Assembly (NCBI GenBank): GCA_002049455.2
Contig: KV918938.1
Span: forward strand, 91,328 to 155,327
Length of the DNA stretch: 64,000 nucleotides
Direction: 5' to 3'
DNA from: Porphyra umbilicalis
Lineage: Eukaryota; Rhodophyta; Bangiophyceae; Bangiales; Bangiaceae
The notes beneath the pieces are model-generated. The model had not been told where the DNA came from. It saw only the letters and a list, made by a program, of their open reading frames with translations, and ran no database searches. A program made the position numbers and the translations under genes. Below, one piece after another: positions 22,069 to 33,949 of this stretch. The number at the start of each line of letters is the position of its first letter. Position 1 is the stretch's first letter.

Positions 22069-24843
22069 ATGGTTTGCGGATCTTCCTTGTCTTCCTCGCT
22101 TGACGGGGGCGCTCCTCCGTTTGAGATGCCCGGCACTAGCCAGGTGACTGACGCGCCACCGGCGGGAGACCCCGGGGCAATACCGGCCTTGGGCGCCGTG
22201 GCCCCCGTTGGGGGTGGAAGGGCGGTCCTGGTTGGCGGCGGCGGTACGGTGGCGGGTGAGTCGAACTCCACGCCCAAAGACCCCAGCCGCACGCCGACCA
22301 CCAGGGCTCGTCCTCCTCCCGGCGCGGGACGGACGTCCACGCTGATGGAGCCCCAGGCAGGGGGCGCGGGGGTTCACCCTTCTCCCCTGGACGGGCAGTG
22401 CCGTGAAAGGGCGCCACCCTTTGGCCCTCCCCGCGTGGACGCGGTGGGCAGTTCATCGGGAACCTTAGATGGCGGGACCTCCGCGGGCCGGGGGTCGCGT
22501 TGACCAATGGACGCGCTGTCGCCGGAGGAGGACGAGCAGCAGCGCCGGGAATCACAGCAAGCGTTCGGCGTCACCCCGGTAGAGGTGGCCCGGCCCGGTG
22601 GCTGAGGACCACCCGGGACCACTGGTCACTGGACGCGCCGTCCGTGACGGGCGGGTCGGGGCCCAGCTTGCAGCGGGTCGACGGAGCCGCGGCTCCAGGA
22701 CTACCTCTGGCGGCGGCCGACCCCGGGCACCTGCGCCACTTGGCTCATGTGTTCCGTGACGCCGCGGAGGAGGCATCGACCGCGGCATCGGACGGGACCC
22801 CGGTCCCGGGGCGCGGCGCGGCCGTTGCCCTGGCCCTCGCGGCGGCCCAGGGACCTTCCCTTGGGACCGCGAGCGCGGGCGGACCGGCACCCCCGGAACC
22901 CGGGTCGGGCACGTCCGGGGAGCGCCCTCAAACGGGGGGCGATACCCAGACGGGGTCCGCCTTGACGGTGACTGCCTCGCCGGCCGCGCGTCCTGCGCGG
23001 CCGCGGTCCCGGAGGGGCGCCGAGTGTCGACACCCTAAGGCGGTTCGCTCTAAGGGCCACCGCCGGCGTCGGAACGCCCGACGGGCCCCGTCACCCCCAT
23101 CTTCAGGGCCCCCCTCGTCGACCGAGAGTGACGAGAGTCCGTCGAGCTCGTCCTCCGCCCCCAGAGGGGGCGGAGTCGACGGACAGCAAGGACGGCTCGA
23201 CCTCCTCCTCCGCCACTGGAAGTGACCCCGGGGCGACACGCCGCCGACGGCGGGCACGGGCGGCCGATAAGCGGCCACAAAGGGCCCTGGTACAAGAAGC
23301 GCTGCGCGCCTTCCGGCGGGAGCAGCGGGAGGAAGCGGTGGTCGACCCCCGCTTCAAGGGGCTCCTGTCGCCGGAACGGTAGCGGCTTGCACAACGAGGA
23401 GGCCGCCTACACCTCCCGCAAGGCAACTCCATTTGCGGCATCCGCGCGGACGTCAAGGCCTTGATGCACACCTTGTGGCAGTCCTGCGGTCGACACCCCG
23501 TTGGGGCTGGTGGCGTTCTTTGGGAGCTTCCAGACGGCATGCGACGGCAGCGGGCTGAAAGAGGGTACGGCAGTGACACTGCTGCAGTTCTTCGTCACGA
23601 GCGAGGTGCTCGGGGTGTTCCAGCGCGCCAAGGACACCCACGTCTCGTGCCAGCTCAAGTACAAGCGCGCGGTCCACGCCCTGCTCAACGAGTACCTCGA
23701 CGGGGACGACCTGGGGGACCATTTCCTGTCCCTCATGCAAGCATCCCTGGAGAAGTGGGAAGACGAGCACGAGTTTGCGAACCGCATCCTCGATGCTAAC
23801 CGTGCCTTGGGCACGGTCCTACACGAGGCCGAGCTGAAGAGTATCCTACTCAAGGGCGTCGGACAGGAAGTCCGGGCCCTGGGTTGAACTTCAACACCCA
23901 GGGCCGGACCTTCTCCAAGCTGCGCAAGTTCCTTGCCAAGACGGTAGCAGCCACCCGTGAGGCCCGGGGTGTTAGGCTCCAGGCCAAGCCCAAAGAGAGC
24001 ACCTCCCGGTCTGTCGGGGGCGAAGAACGGGAGCCCCGTCGGACCCGGCCGGCGGCGTCCGTCGCCCTCCCGGTGGGAGCCGCCTCGGCCGCAGCTGCTC
24101 TGTCCGTGACGGACTACGGTACCGAGGTGGAGCGGGCCGAGTGGGCCGCGGTGTTGGCCGCGTCGGCGGCGCCCGTTGAGTACGGGCCCCCGGGCGACGT
24201 CCCGGTATTACCGGTGGACAGTCTGCCGTACGCGTCGGGCTGGCAACAGCAGACCGCGCGGGGCTGGCGCCCGGAGTTGTACCCCGTTCACACGGGGGCG
24301 GGGCGCGGGCGCCGTACCCTGGCGCAGGGCACTCAGGTGCCTCCACGGGCGGGAACCGGCTTCCCGCACTCGGACCGCCCTCCGCGGTTTCCCCGTGGCA
24401 GGGCGCCTCCACCGCGTGGCGGCGGATGTGGCGGGGTACCCAAGGCGGGGCCCCCGCCCCATTGGCGGGGGGCCTGCTCGTTCTGTGGCTACCTGGGGCT
24501 CTGGGTGTGGGAGTGCCCCGCCCAGTCCCCCGGGGTGCGGGCCCACGGACGCGCGCAGCGCGAGGCAGTCGCACCACACCGCAACGGGCGGGGACCAGCG
24601 CCGCCGGCACCTCTGCCCCTGGGTGCGGGACCGCCGGTTCCACTGGTACCGCCGGCCGTCGCCACCAATGGGACCGTCCCGCCGGGCACGGCCGCTTTCG
24701 TCCACGCCGTGGAGACGGATGACCGGGCGTACCCGGACGCAGCAGGCGACGAGGGGGAGAGTTCCTTCGAGGAGTCTGCCGCGGGCGCCGACGGCGCGGG
24801 TCTTGGGGACGGCCGCACCTGCCACGCCCGGGGAAACGAATAA
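22069..24843 (+). pseudogene. Gypsy gag region, frameshifted
   Basis: Coding-like blocks jump between frames: MDALSPEEDEQQRRESQQAF (~22507), a basic RRRRRARAADKR block (~23240), then a helical capsid-like segment 23501-23887 (LKYKRAVHALLNEYLDGDDL and FLSLMQASLEKWEDEHEFAN), continuing in another frame from 23884 to 24843. Near 24478 lies CSFCGYLGLWVWECP, which looks like a CCHC zinc knuckle whose His is replaced by Leu. Retrotransposon Gag packages RNA. This copy cannot make a continuous Gag. The assignment rests on position between PBS and protease plus the knuckle remnant. Confidence 0.65.
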
Positions 24844-25119
24844 GGGGCGGCCCCCTTAGTGGGCTGCCCACGGACGTTGTCCGTCTCAAGGCACACCGGC
24901 CCTGCTACATCACGGCGACCCGCCTGCGCCAGGTCCGCAAGCGGCGGGCCTCAGCGGGATTCCCGCCAGCGCCCGCCTTCTGCCCACGCATCCTCGCGCG
25001 GCCCGGGGGGGTCAGTCACACGACAGCGGACGTGCCGGACCGCCGCCCTGTCCCGGCGACGCCGGTAACCAGTGTTTGCGTGAACCGGCGGTGCTGTGAC
25101 GAAGGAGGTCACTGATGAT

Positions 25120-25874
25120 CAGGGGTTGTCAGGATTTGGGTTTTGGGGCGTAATAGGATACGGATACACGCCGATCCTTCGTATCTGATTACGGATAACT
25201 GCCTTAGCTGAGATCCGGATCAGGATATCTGCCTCCGGATTCGGATATTTGAGTAGATTATAATTGTATCCGGATACGATTATTGGATGCGAATATATTC
25301 CCCCAAGTCCGACGGGCAGCTCAATTAGTGCCCAAGAAGATCGCCATCCAGCCGTTATTTGAGTGCTAAATGGACGTCCGTACGACTTGAAATCCACATT
25401 TGATTTCAACACCCCAACGGGCGCCGTCGAGGCGGTTTCACGCCCTTTGTGTAAACGGACGTCAGAAAGACCGTTCTGAATCTCGTGTTACACTCTGAAA
25501 ACAACGCAATCGGGTCGAGTCGCGTGATTGAACGGTTTCACCCGGGTCGGGCTGCATCGCCGCTTGTCGCTGCCAAATGTTCGGACTGTAATTCCCTGAT
25601 TGTCGGCACGCGAAAAGAGAGGTCGACTGTGTTTAACCAGAATTATCCAGGCGCGGCAAGTCTCGTAACCGTATATATCTCTGTATCCTGACTCTCATAT
25701 CTGGGATACAGATCCGATATAATAATCTCGCAATTTTTGTCGGACAGGATACATATATCCTCTCCTCCTTTTCTCATAATGCCATTTGGATATGCGTCCC
25801 CGGCTCGTATCCGAAGTGGATACGGATATAATGTACGGATATCATCCTGATGGATATATCCATGACAACCCCTG
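25120..25874. mobile_element. Nested non-autonomous element with CAGGGGTTGTCA ends (hAT-like)
   Basis: The 12-bp inverted termini CAGGGGTTGTCA (25120-25131) and TGACAACCCCTG (25863-25874) are exact complements. The inside is AT-rich and full of CGGATA/TATCCG phrases, unlike the GC-rich Gypsy DNA around it. CAGGG ends are typical of hAT elements, but I see no matching 8-bp flanking duplication (CTGATGAT versus GAAACCAC). No transposase is encoded. It sits between gag and protease of the Gypsy element. Confidence 0.7.
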
Positions 25875-26129
25875 GAAACCACCAAGGTCGTCCCTCCGTC
25901 ACCGCCGGTCGCCACATCGGTACTGGCTCTTGGCCACTCCGACCTCCGGCCGTGTGGTGGCGGGGATGGCATCCAGGCGGACTCACCCGCCAACGGGGCG
26001 TGCATCCGGCAGGGGCTCCGGCGGCGCCTCCGGGGACGCGCCCGGCGCGAGCGGACCCGCTTTCGCCGCCACGCCACTGCCGTCGCGGACACCACGCGGG
26101 CGCCGGGCACCCCGTCCGGGGGCAAGGAT

Positions 26130-26906
26130 GTGCTGCTTTTCAGCCTGCACAACTACCGCATCGTGGCCTCGCTGGGGCTGGACAAGCTGTCCCTCCTTTC
26201 GTGCGGCGTCGTCGTCGACACGGGGGCGGGCCTTAACTTGGTCCGCCGGAACGCCCTCGCCCCCGACTGGCTCCCTCAGGTGCTCACCTCCCAGAAGGAG
26301 GAACAGGTACGTCTGCGAGACGCCAACAACGCGCTGTTACGCATCAGCGGTACCGTCACGCTGTGGCTCCAGACGGGCGCACGGATCGTCCCGGTTCCCT
26401 TCTTCGTCGTCGACGACCTGTCGGTCCCAGTCATCTTGGGCTGCACGTCCATCGACGACAACGCCCACGCCATCCTGCCTCAGGATGGGTCCATCCGTTG
26501 GACGGACGGGTCCGTCACGGCGATCCTACGGGGGCCGTTGGACGATGGTGACCGCTCGATGGGCGTCTCCTGCGTTCTCCGCGCGACGCACAAGACGCGG
26601 CTTCCGCCGTCGGCGGCCACGGTCTTCTGGGTGCGGACTTTCCGGAAGGGCCTGGGCCAGGTGTTCGACGCCTCGCGCCTTTTCACAACGGATGGTGTCA
26701 CCATCGCCAACGGCGTGCACGACATTGTGTCGGGGCTATCTTTTCCGGTCATCGTGACCAACTTTGGCGCGCGCGAGGTCATCCTCCGGCAGAGGACCAA
26801 CGTCGGCTACGTCGAGCTGCTCACGATGGGCGTCGTACAGGTGCCCTTCGCGGCACTCCCCGGTGCACCGCCCGCCACTGCCTTCACGTCGGCCACGGCC
26901 GCCTAA
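26130..26906 (+). CDS. Gypsy aspartic protease segment
   Basis: Contains the retropepsin signature VVVDTGAGLNLVRR (nt ~26209-26250), followed by VPFFVVDDLSVPVILGCTSID, which matches the flap-to-ILG region of Gypsy proteases. Retropepsins cut the polyprotein and act as dimers. The frame ends with TAA at 26904-26906 and the RT frame continues in the same register seven bases later, so the stop lies inside what should be one Pol polyprotein. The true N-terminus is uncertain because of the nested element upstream. Confidence 0.85.
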   Translation: MLLFSLHNYRIVASLGLDKLSLLSCGVVVDTGAGLNLVRRNALAPDWLPQVLTSQKEEQVRLRDANNALLRISGTVTLWLQTGARIVPVPFFVVDDLSVPVILGCTSIDDNAHAILPQDGSIRWTDGSVTAILRGPLDDGDRSMGVSCVLRATHKTRLPPSAATVFWVRTFRKGLGQVFDASRLFTTDGVTIANGVHDIVSGLSFPVIVTNFGAREVILRQRTNVGYVELLTMGVVQVPFAALPGAPPATAFTSATAA

Positions 26907-26912
26907 AACGTC

Positions 26913-29900
26913 GTGGCGGCGGAGTCAAGCTCCCGGGACGACCCCGCGTCGGGGCGGAGCCCGGACCCGGCGACGGCAGCGGGCAGTGGGCCTGCGGTCC
27001 TCGCGCGACCCCGGGACCCGGGCGAAGGCGGCGCCGTGGCGGCCGCAGCGCCGCCCGCGTCCCCTTCGCAAGTGGAGGACGTCGACCTACCGGACGTCGA
27101 CCCGGCGCTGCACACCTGGATCCGCCGCATGCTGGACCAGCACAAGGCAATGTGGACGGGCCAGGCGCTGGGCGTCATCAAGGCCACCCAGCACCGCATC
27201 GACCTCCACGCCGGCGCCCGGCCCATCCGCTTCGCGCCGCGCCGCGCGGGGCACACGGCGCGGGAGGCCGAGACGGCCGAGGTCAAGCGGCAGCTGGACG
27301 CGGACGTCATCGAACCGACGTCGTCGGAATGGGGCTTCTCGGTCGTGCTCGTCCCCAAGAAGGATGGCACCCTCCGCTTCTGCATCGATTATCGACTGCT
27401 GAACGTCGTCACCAAGAAGGACTCGTACCCGCTGCCCCGAGGGGACGAGTGCATCGACAGCCTCGGCGAGGCGACCATCTTCTCGACGTTGGATTGCAAC
27501 GCCGGGTACTGGCAGGTTGCCATCGCGCCCGAAGATCGGGAGAAGACGGCTTTCGTGTGCCACGAGGGCGCGTACCAGTACAAACGGATGCCGTTCGGCT
27601 CAACAAACGCCCCGGCAACGTTCCAGCAGGCGCTGGACATCATCCTCTCCGGGGTGAAGTGGCAAAGCTGCCTCATCTACCTCGACAATGTCATCGTGTA
27701 CTCCAAGACGGAGAAGGAACATGTCGGCCACGTCGACCGCGTTCTGCGCCTGCTTCGCGACACGGAAGTGACACTCTGCCTGCCTAAGTGCCGGTTCTTT
27801 CGTAAGACAGTGAAGTACCTCGGGCACGAAATCAAGCCGGGACGGCTCGGCGTGATGGACGAGCACACGCGCTCCCAGCGCCAGGCGCACTTCCCCACGG
27901 CCCACACGCAAGTACGGAGCTTCGTGGGGATGTGTAACGTCTTCAGCCGGTTCGTGCAGAACTTCGCATGGATGGCGGCGCCATTAACGGATCTCATGGG
28001 GTCCACGGCCCCTGTCCTAGTTCCCCCCGCCACGCCATTGCAGCAGCAGGCGTTCGACCGGCTCAAGGGGGCCCTCACGACCCCACCGATCCTCGCACTC
28101 CCGCGGCGCGGGCGGAAGTACGTCCTCGACGTGGACGCCTGCGGGACGCAAGTGGGCGCCGCCCTGCTGCAGGAGCAGGACGACGGGAATCTCCAGCCGG
28201 TCGCGTATATCAGCCGGCGGCTGGAAACGAACGAGCTCCCCAACGGGGTCACGGAGAAGGAGTGCTTGGCGGTCGTCTGGGCGTCGCTCAAGCTCCGCCC
28301 CTACCTCGAGGGTGACTGTTTCCTCGTGCGCACAGACCACGACTGCCTGCTGTGGATCCTCAACATCGAGGGCTCGGGGAATCCCCGCCTGGGACGTTGG
28401 CGCCTACGCCTAAGCGGGTTGGAGTTCGACGTCGCCTACAAGCCGGGAATGACGCACTTCATGGCCGACAGCATCTCCCGCCTGGAGTCCGGGGCCAGCG
28501 TCGAGACCGCGTTCGACGACGCGGTCCCCGTCTTTGCCGTGCGGACCAACACGGTCCGGGGGCTCGATGAGGCCAACTACGTCGGCGGCCCTACGGTCCG
28601 TGACATTGACCGGGGCGCGGTTCTCTCGTCCCAAGCCGACGACGGATACTGCAAGGAGATCGTGAAGGCCCTGAACGCCTGGCGGCACATCCCGTTCTTG
28701 GAGGACCCCGATGGGATCTTCCGCCGACGCGCGGCACCCGACGGAGCACACCAGGTGGTGGTCCCGGCCTCCTTTCAGAAGAAGGTCCTTCACCTGGAGC
28801 ACGACGCGACCCTCGCTGAGCACCCCGGGGAGTCCCGGTCGTATGCGGCGATGCGGCGGTATTACTACTGGGTGGCCATGGCGGCCGACGTCGTCTCCTA
28901 CGTTAGGAATTGCGACAGCTGTGCCCGGCACCGCGTGCGCACACTGGCGCGGCGCTCGCCCCTCACTCTGCTTCCCGCCACCATGCCCTTCCAGGACATT
29001 GCGGTGGACCTTTACGGGCCCCTCGAGCGGACGGCCGCCGGCCACCGCTTCATCCTGGTGATCACCGATCGGTTCACCAAACTGGTGCGCGCCATCCCTA
29101 TGGACGGTACGTCGGCGGGGGACTGCGCCTCGGTCGTCCTGGACTACTGGGTGGGCGCTCATGGTCCGCCGGACCGGCTTCTCTAGGTTGGGAGACCCCA
29201 GTTCACTAGGCACTTCTGGGGCCAGGTTTGCAACCTGCTCTACATTGAGCCTAAGGTGACGTCACCGTCACACCCGCAGACGAACGGGCGGACGGAGCGG
29301 TTCAACCGCACGATGCATACTATCCTCAACCACTACGTGGCGGAGCACCCGCGGTCGTGGGACCAACTCCTTGGGGCCCTGACGCTGGCGTATAACAGTC
29401 GCCCCCACCGTAGCACCGGGGTAACCCAGGTAAAACTGGTCAACCCCATGAGGATATCCAGCTGGGCATTCAAAATCATCCCCAAGTCCGGGGCGTACCC
29501 CATCACGGCGCAGCGCGGCACCGCTGCCGAGAAGCCGGGCCAAGCCGCTCTCCTGACCCGCCTCGTGCAGCTCATTCCGCAGATGCGGGCAACGCTGAAG
29601 GCGACGCAGGGGCGCTTCAAGCGGGCCCGAGTACCCTTCCCAACACCCCGCGCTGCGGGCAGCGCGCTCCTTCCATGGGGCGGAGGCCGACGGCCAGCGG
29701 TACGCCGTGGACCGCATCGCGGACCACGTGACGCTGCCCGACGGCACCCTCCGGGTCCAAGTCTACTGGGCCGGGTACCCTCAGCCCACCTGAATGGACG
29801 CCGCGGACGCCCCGCACGAGACGCTGTCCGTTTACCTGCGCCGCGCCGCGCGCTTGGGGCTGCCCCACACGTCCGCCGACCCGCCGCCGGCGGTCCCGCA

Positions 29901-29970
29901 AGACGCGGCTCCCGACGGCGGCGCCGCCTCGGGCGGCGCCGCGGCGCCGCCCCCGGCCATCTGTTCCTGA
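26913..29970 (+). pseudogene. Gypsy RT-RNase H-integrase-chromodomain polyprotein, broken
   Basis: RT motifs: SSEWGFSVVLVPKKDGTLRF, CIDYRLLN, FSTLDCNAGYWQV and MPFGSTNAPATFQ. The active-site box reads YLDN (27678-27689) instead of YLDD, so a catalytic Asp is lost. RNase H: DVDACGTQVGAALLQ, TEKECLAVVWA, TDHDCLLWIL. Integrase: H-H-C-C finger (HDATLAEHPGE to RNCDSCARH), then DIAVDLYGPLE and, after a TAG at 29184-29186, SHPQTNGRTERFNRT. After a frameshift near 29630 a chromodomain is readable (YAVDRIADHVTLPDGTLRV, QVYWAGYP). Its conserved Trp position is a TGA (29791-29793). Chromodomains steer integration to marked chromatin in known chromoviruses. Confidence 0.92.
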
Positions 29971-30202
29971 CCTCTTGGGTCGGCGCGGCGGCCGGGCCAG
30001 GCAGGGGGGGGGGTGGGGTTTTTTGGGGTCTTGGTGCCGCCGCGGGGGGGATGCAGACCAGCGGCCAAGGAACGGCGGGGCCACGACGGGCAGCGGACAA
30101 CCTAAGTGGTACGAAGAGAAAGCTCGCGGCTTTATCATACGGTGGACGACGGCCTAACGCCGTCGGACCAAGCGCCACACCTACGGGGCCAGGGCGATGC
30201 CC

Positions 30203-32779
30203 TCAGTCGTGACGACGATACTCGCATACGTGAGCGGGGCGGCCCGTCTTGCGTAGGACGCGCCGCAGAGCGGCGTGGAACGGCTTCGCCCGCGACCGCG
30301 GGGACTCCTGGCAGGGGGGGATGTCGGAAGCGCGCCCGATGCGGGCGTACTCGATCATAGCGGCGGTGATCTCGCGGGGCCCCACCTCGGACCAGTTGAC
30401 GGACGGGTCGTACCCGAACAAGGCGACGACCTGCCCGGACGTCAGCGAGGCCCGCCACTCCGTGGCCGTCACCGGGGTAGGGGGCGTCCACGACGTGGAC
30501 AACCACCAATCATAGGCGACGTCCGGTTGCCCCGGAATGGGGGTCACGACGGGGCCTGCAAACCTCAGCTCCATCGGCGCCATTGCGGGACCGTCGTTCT
30601 CGGGGGCGGCATCCCAGCGCGCGGGTCGCGGACAAGCCGGCGCCGCGGCGTCGCCGGTAGGGCGGTACTCAGACCGCCCGTAGCACCCGCCGCTTGCGCC
30701 GCCATTGCGGCCCTGGCCGCCGTTGGGGGTCCACGCGGGCCCGTCACGGCCGGCGGCCATATAGCTGTGACCATCGCTCGGGCCGGCCGCCGGCCACACG
30801 CGATCGTTCGGCACGTCGGCACGGCGGCCGGGCCCGCCCTTCCAGCGATCCTCGCGGTCGCGACAGGTGGCAGCGGCGCCGCCGCCCGACTCGGACGCGC
30901 ATCAGCGACCGGGCCCGTCAACGGCAGTGCCGGCATGGTCGCCGCGCCACGTGGCGTCCCAGCGCTCGTCGTGAGCCGCGCCGGCCCCGTCCGCGCGGAC
31001 CGCCGCGCGCTGTTCCCACTCGGCGCTGCCCGCAAGGGTCAACGCGGAGAAGCCGCGGGGGTAGTCATCGGAACCTTCGGGGTCCCCGGCACTTGCCTCC
31101 TCCTCATCCTCCTCGGGGTCCCGGGGCCCCGGGGGGTGGGGCCCAGGCTGAGCCGGGGCGCCGCGCGCCATGTCGGCGTGGCGCCGCTTCCGCGCGCGGT
31201 AAGCGGCCGACGCGGCCGCCTCCTCCGCCGACGGCGAGACGGCGTCCGGGTCGGACGAGGGGAAACCGGCCGGTATGGCCCAGGGCTCCGTCGTCACGGG
31301 CAACGCCCGCGGGGCGGCGTCCGCAAGCCGCGGCTCCGCTAGCATGACCCCCAACGGGGCTTGCGGCGATCGCAAGACGCTTACGATGCGGACGTTGTGG
31401 CACCCGCCGTCCGGCACGGTACCCACTTGGTGGGGCAGTAGGGTGCTGGGAGCTTGACGGGTGGTGTCGTGGTGGTAGGGCAGCAGGTCGTGGACGGCCG
31501 CCCAGGGCACCGCCCTCACGATGGCGTCGTACTCCTCCAAGGCGTCGGCGACCGCGCGGTCGCCCGGCGCAAGGTTGTCGACCTTGAACTTCCGCGTCAA
31601 GTCGTAGTAGCACGGCGACGGCTCGAAGACGCGGTGCGTCTCGCGGTACGCGCGCAGCAGCCCAGACACGATGGCGGCCGTCAGCATGACGTAGGCCGTG
31701 CCCTGCATTGGGTGGCAGGGGAACGCCTGAAGCAGCGACCGCTGCTGGTACGCAACAAGCGGGTACTCGTACGTCAGTAGTCGCGGCGTCGCGCACCGCG
31801 TGATCATTGCCGGCGGAAAGGGAGTACGCGCCGGCGTCAAAGCAATGCCGGAACGGACGGGCAGGCAGATGGCCCCGTGCCCCGCCCGCCGGGCGCTTAC
31901 GAGCTTGCCGCGTGCGCGGCGCGCGGCCTCCAACGCCAAGTCCTCCGGGGCGGTCGCGGGGCCCACCGACGCCAAGGCGATCAAGGGGCCGACGCCCCCG
32001 AGGTTGGAAAGCGCCAAGGAGTTACCAAACGGGACCGCAGGGCGGTGACGATGGCGTGTACGCTAGTCCTTCAGGTAGGTGTACTCCTCTTCGCCGGCGA
32101 CGAACGGAAGCTCGGCCGCGGGGTGCGGGACCAAGAGCACCCGCCCCGGGTTGCACCGCAACATGCAGCGCAGCCACGCCGCGCTGTCCCCGACGGAGCG
32201 GACGAAGGAAGCGAAGTCGCGCTCGGTCGCCGGCCGGTTACCGTGTCCCACCACCTTTGCGAACTCCTTGAAGGCCCGCCACAGGGCGGCTGCCTCGCCC
32301 GCGTCGTGAGGATGAGCCTGGCGGAAGACGTCGCTGACGAGCGGCCAGTCGGCCGAGGCCACAGTCGGCCCCAGCGGGGCGATCCGCGCTCGGACGGCAG
32401 GCGGCGCCGGAAGTGGCGGGAGCGCGGGGGCCGTTTGCCCCAACAACGGCGGGCGCTCCACTGCCACGACCGCGAGACCCCCGCTGGAGGAAGGAGCAGG
32501 GCCCGTGCCGGCCGCGGGCGCGAGGCAAGTCGCGGTCTCGGCCCCGGCGCTAGCCGCGGCGCCGGCGCCAGCTGGGCGGGGCGGCTTCCGCCACTCCCGG
32601 CCGTTAAGGTCGTACGGCAGCCGCATGCCGGGCGGCACCGACGGACTAGCAAGGACGGCGTGACGAGTCCCGGGCGGCCTCGGCGTTGCCGGCACGGCGG
32701 ACAGCAACCCCACCCCCGCTGCGGCGGCGGACGTCGCCCCGACGGGGCCGGTGGGGGCCGTCGCCGGGGACGGCTTCAT
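30203..32779 (-). pseudogene. Antisense ORF between Gypsy pol and 3' LTR, copy 1
   Basis: On the strand opposite gag-pol, one frame runs leftwards from an ATG at 32779, 16 bases inside the 3' LTR edge, to 30203. It is interrupted only by stops at ~32063 and 30902. The paralogous element at 44720-47401 encodes the same protein, with conservative changes and lesions at different places. Shared blocks include LPYD..GREWRKPPRPA, VHDLLPYHHD, TPRLLTYEYP, YRETH.VFEPSP.YY.LT and TATEWR.SLTSGQVVALFGY. The frame also extends upstream into the LTR (to 33067). No known domain is recognised. Antisense ORFs at this site are known in some plant Gypsy elements. Function is unknown. Confidence 0.7.
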
Positions 32780-32794
32780 CTCAGCCGATGGGGA

Positions 32795-33420
32795 TGTAGT
32801 ACTACGGGGCCCCGTGCGGACAAGGACCACCGCAAGGGCACCAGAGGCGCCGGGGGACGAGGCGTTCGGCGGGGTGCGACGACACCGGCGGCGGTGGTTG
32901 TCAGCGGGACGCAGACGCGGGAGCGGGGCCGACGGGCCCGCCCCACTGCTCGGCCCGAGCCACCGGGGGAGCGTACCCGACACGCCGCATCGCGACCCGC
33001 GGGCCCCCGTGGGGCCGGGTTGGCGCGCCCGAGAGGGCGCGCCAGGCGACGGCTGACCGGGCGCCACGCGGCGGGTGCAGCGCGTTGCGCGTGGGATTGT
33101 TACTCCCCCTCATCTGTAATGATCGCTTCGGGGGACTTGACATGCAAGGAGGGAATTAACTGCATTGGTTGGTGACGGCCCGGGTCAATTCCCAGTTGGG
33201 GAAATTGGACCCGGGCGACGGTTTCCGCCCTTTTTAGCACGAAGGGCGACGACGGTGGGAGGCACCGTCGTCGTCGGCAAGTAATTCTTGCCTCGATGTC
33301 TGGGCGTTTCGATCGGCCCGACTTCCCGGACCTCGAGTCCCATAGCGGGTGTCGCGCGAGCGGCTAAGACTGCCGTTACTTCCCTCCTTCTGAGGTAACC
33401 CCCAAGATTGTGGAACTACA
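32795..33420 (+). repeat. Gypsy 3' LTR (626 bp)
   Basis: Starts TGTAGTACTACGGGGCCCC directly after the purine-rich GATGGGGA and ends TGTGGAACTACA. Co-linear with the 5' LTR at the same length. It also provides the putative promoter side for the antisense ORF whose ATG lies just outside it. Confidence 0.92.
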
Positions 33421-33949
33421 GTTGGCAACTGGTTGGCCCTGGGGCTAATGAGTTCTGTGCTCTGATTGGTCCATCGCCGTTTTACGGGGTCAAATGAGTG
33501 ACATGTGGCAGTTCAAATTGACCTTAGACTGCCCGATTTGTCATCTTTTTGTTTCGACAGCCTCCCACGGATGGAATATGGTGCCTCTTGGAACTGGACG
33601 GCCGCGTGCCATCTCGGCCCCAGAGCCCCGATCATTGAAGCGTGTCACGTATCTCTCGTGCAGTGGCACGTGGCCGACCGCGCTTGCGGGCCTGTAGGCG
33701 CGCGGCGCGATCGCACCGACACTAGTAAAACAACTGGATCGAAGCGCTCCTGTGGGCACACGAGACGGGGCCGGGCCACGGTCCCGCGCCCTGTTGCCAA
33801 ATGGCCGCACCTGCGGCCACGTAGTGAACTGAGCAGAACCCTCGACCCTTGACAGCACCCCAGGGCCCCTGACAACCGCGACAACCCCACAGCCACCCGC
33901 AGCCCACACGGCACAGACGCCAGGATGGCCACAAATGATGCCCTCTCTA
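33421..33949. other. Spacer, no gene seen
   Basis: Between the 3' LTR and a MITE. Open frames are short and overlapping with no motif. No repeat noticed. Confidence 0.4.

Larger units (their letters stand above)
21295..33420 (+). mobile_element. Ty3/Gypsy chromovirus-like LTR retrotransposon, 12.1 kb
   Basis: Two LTRs of equal length (626 bp) begin TGTA(C/G)TACTACGGGGCCCC and end GTGG(T/A)ACTACA. Internal order is: primer-binding site, decayed gag, aspartic protease, reverse transcriptase, RNase H, integrase, chromodomain, an antisense ORF region, purine tract (GATGGGGA), 3' LTR. PR-RT-RH-IN-chromodomain order is diagnostic of Gypsy chromoviruses. Flanking 5-mers GATGG and GTTGG differ by one base, so the target duplication is only probable. 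A 755-bp hAT-like element is nested at 25120. Stops, frameshifts and a mutated RT active site make this copy non-autonomous. A second family member survives as a 3' fragment at 44720-48064 and a solo LTR at 17808. Confidence 0.93.

Noticed and set aside
25112-25882. 8-bp hAT target duplication around the nested element
   Set aside because: The flanks CTGATGAT and GAAACCAC do not match. The hAT assignment rests only on the CAGGG termini.
21290-33425. Perfect target-site duplication of the Gypsy element
   Set aside because: Flanks read GATGG and GTTGG, a one-base mismatch, so I did not claim a perfect duplication.
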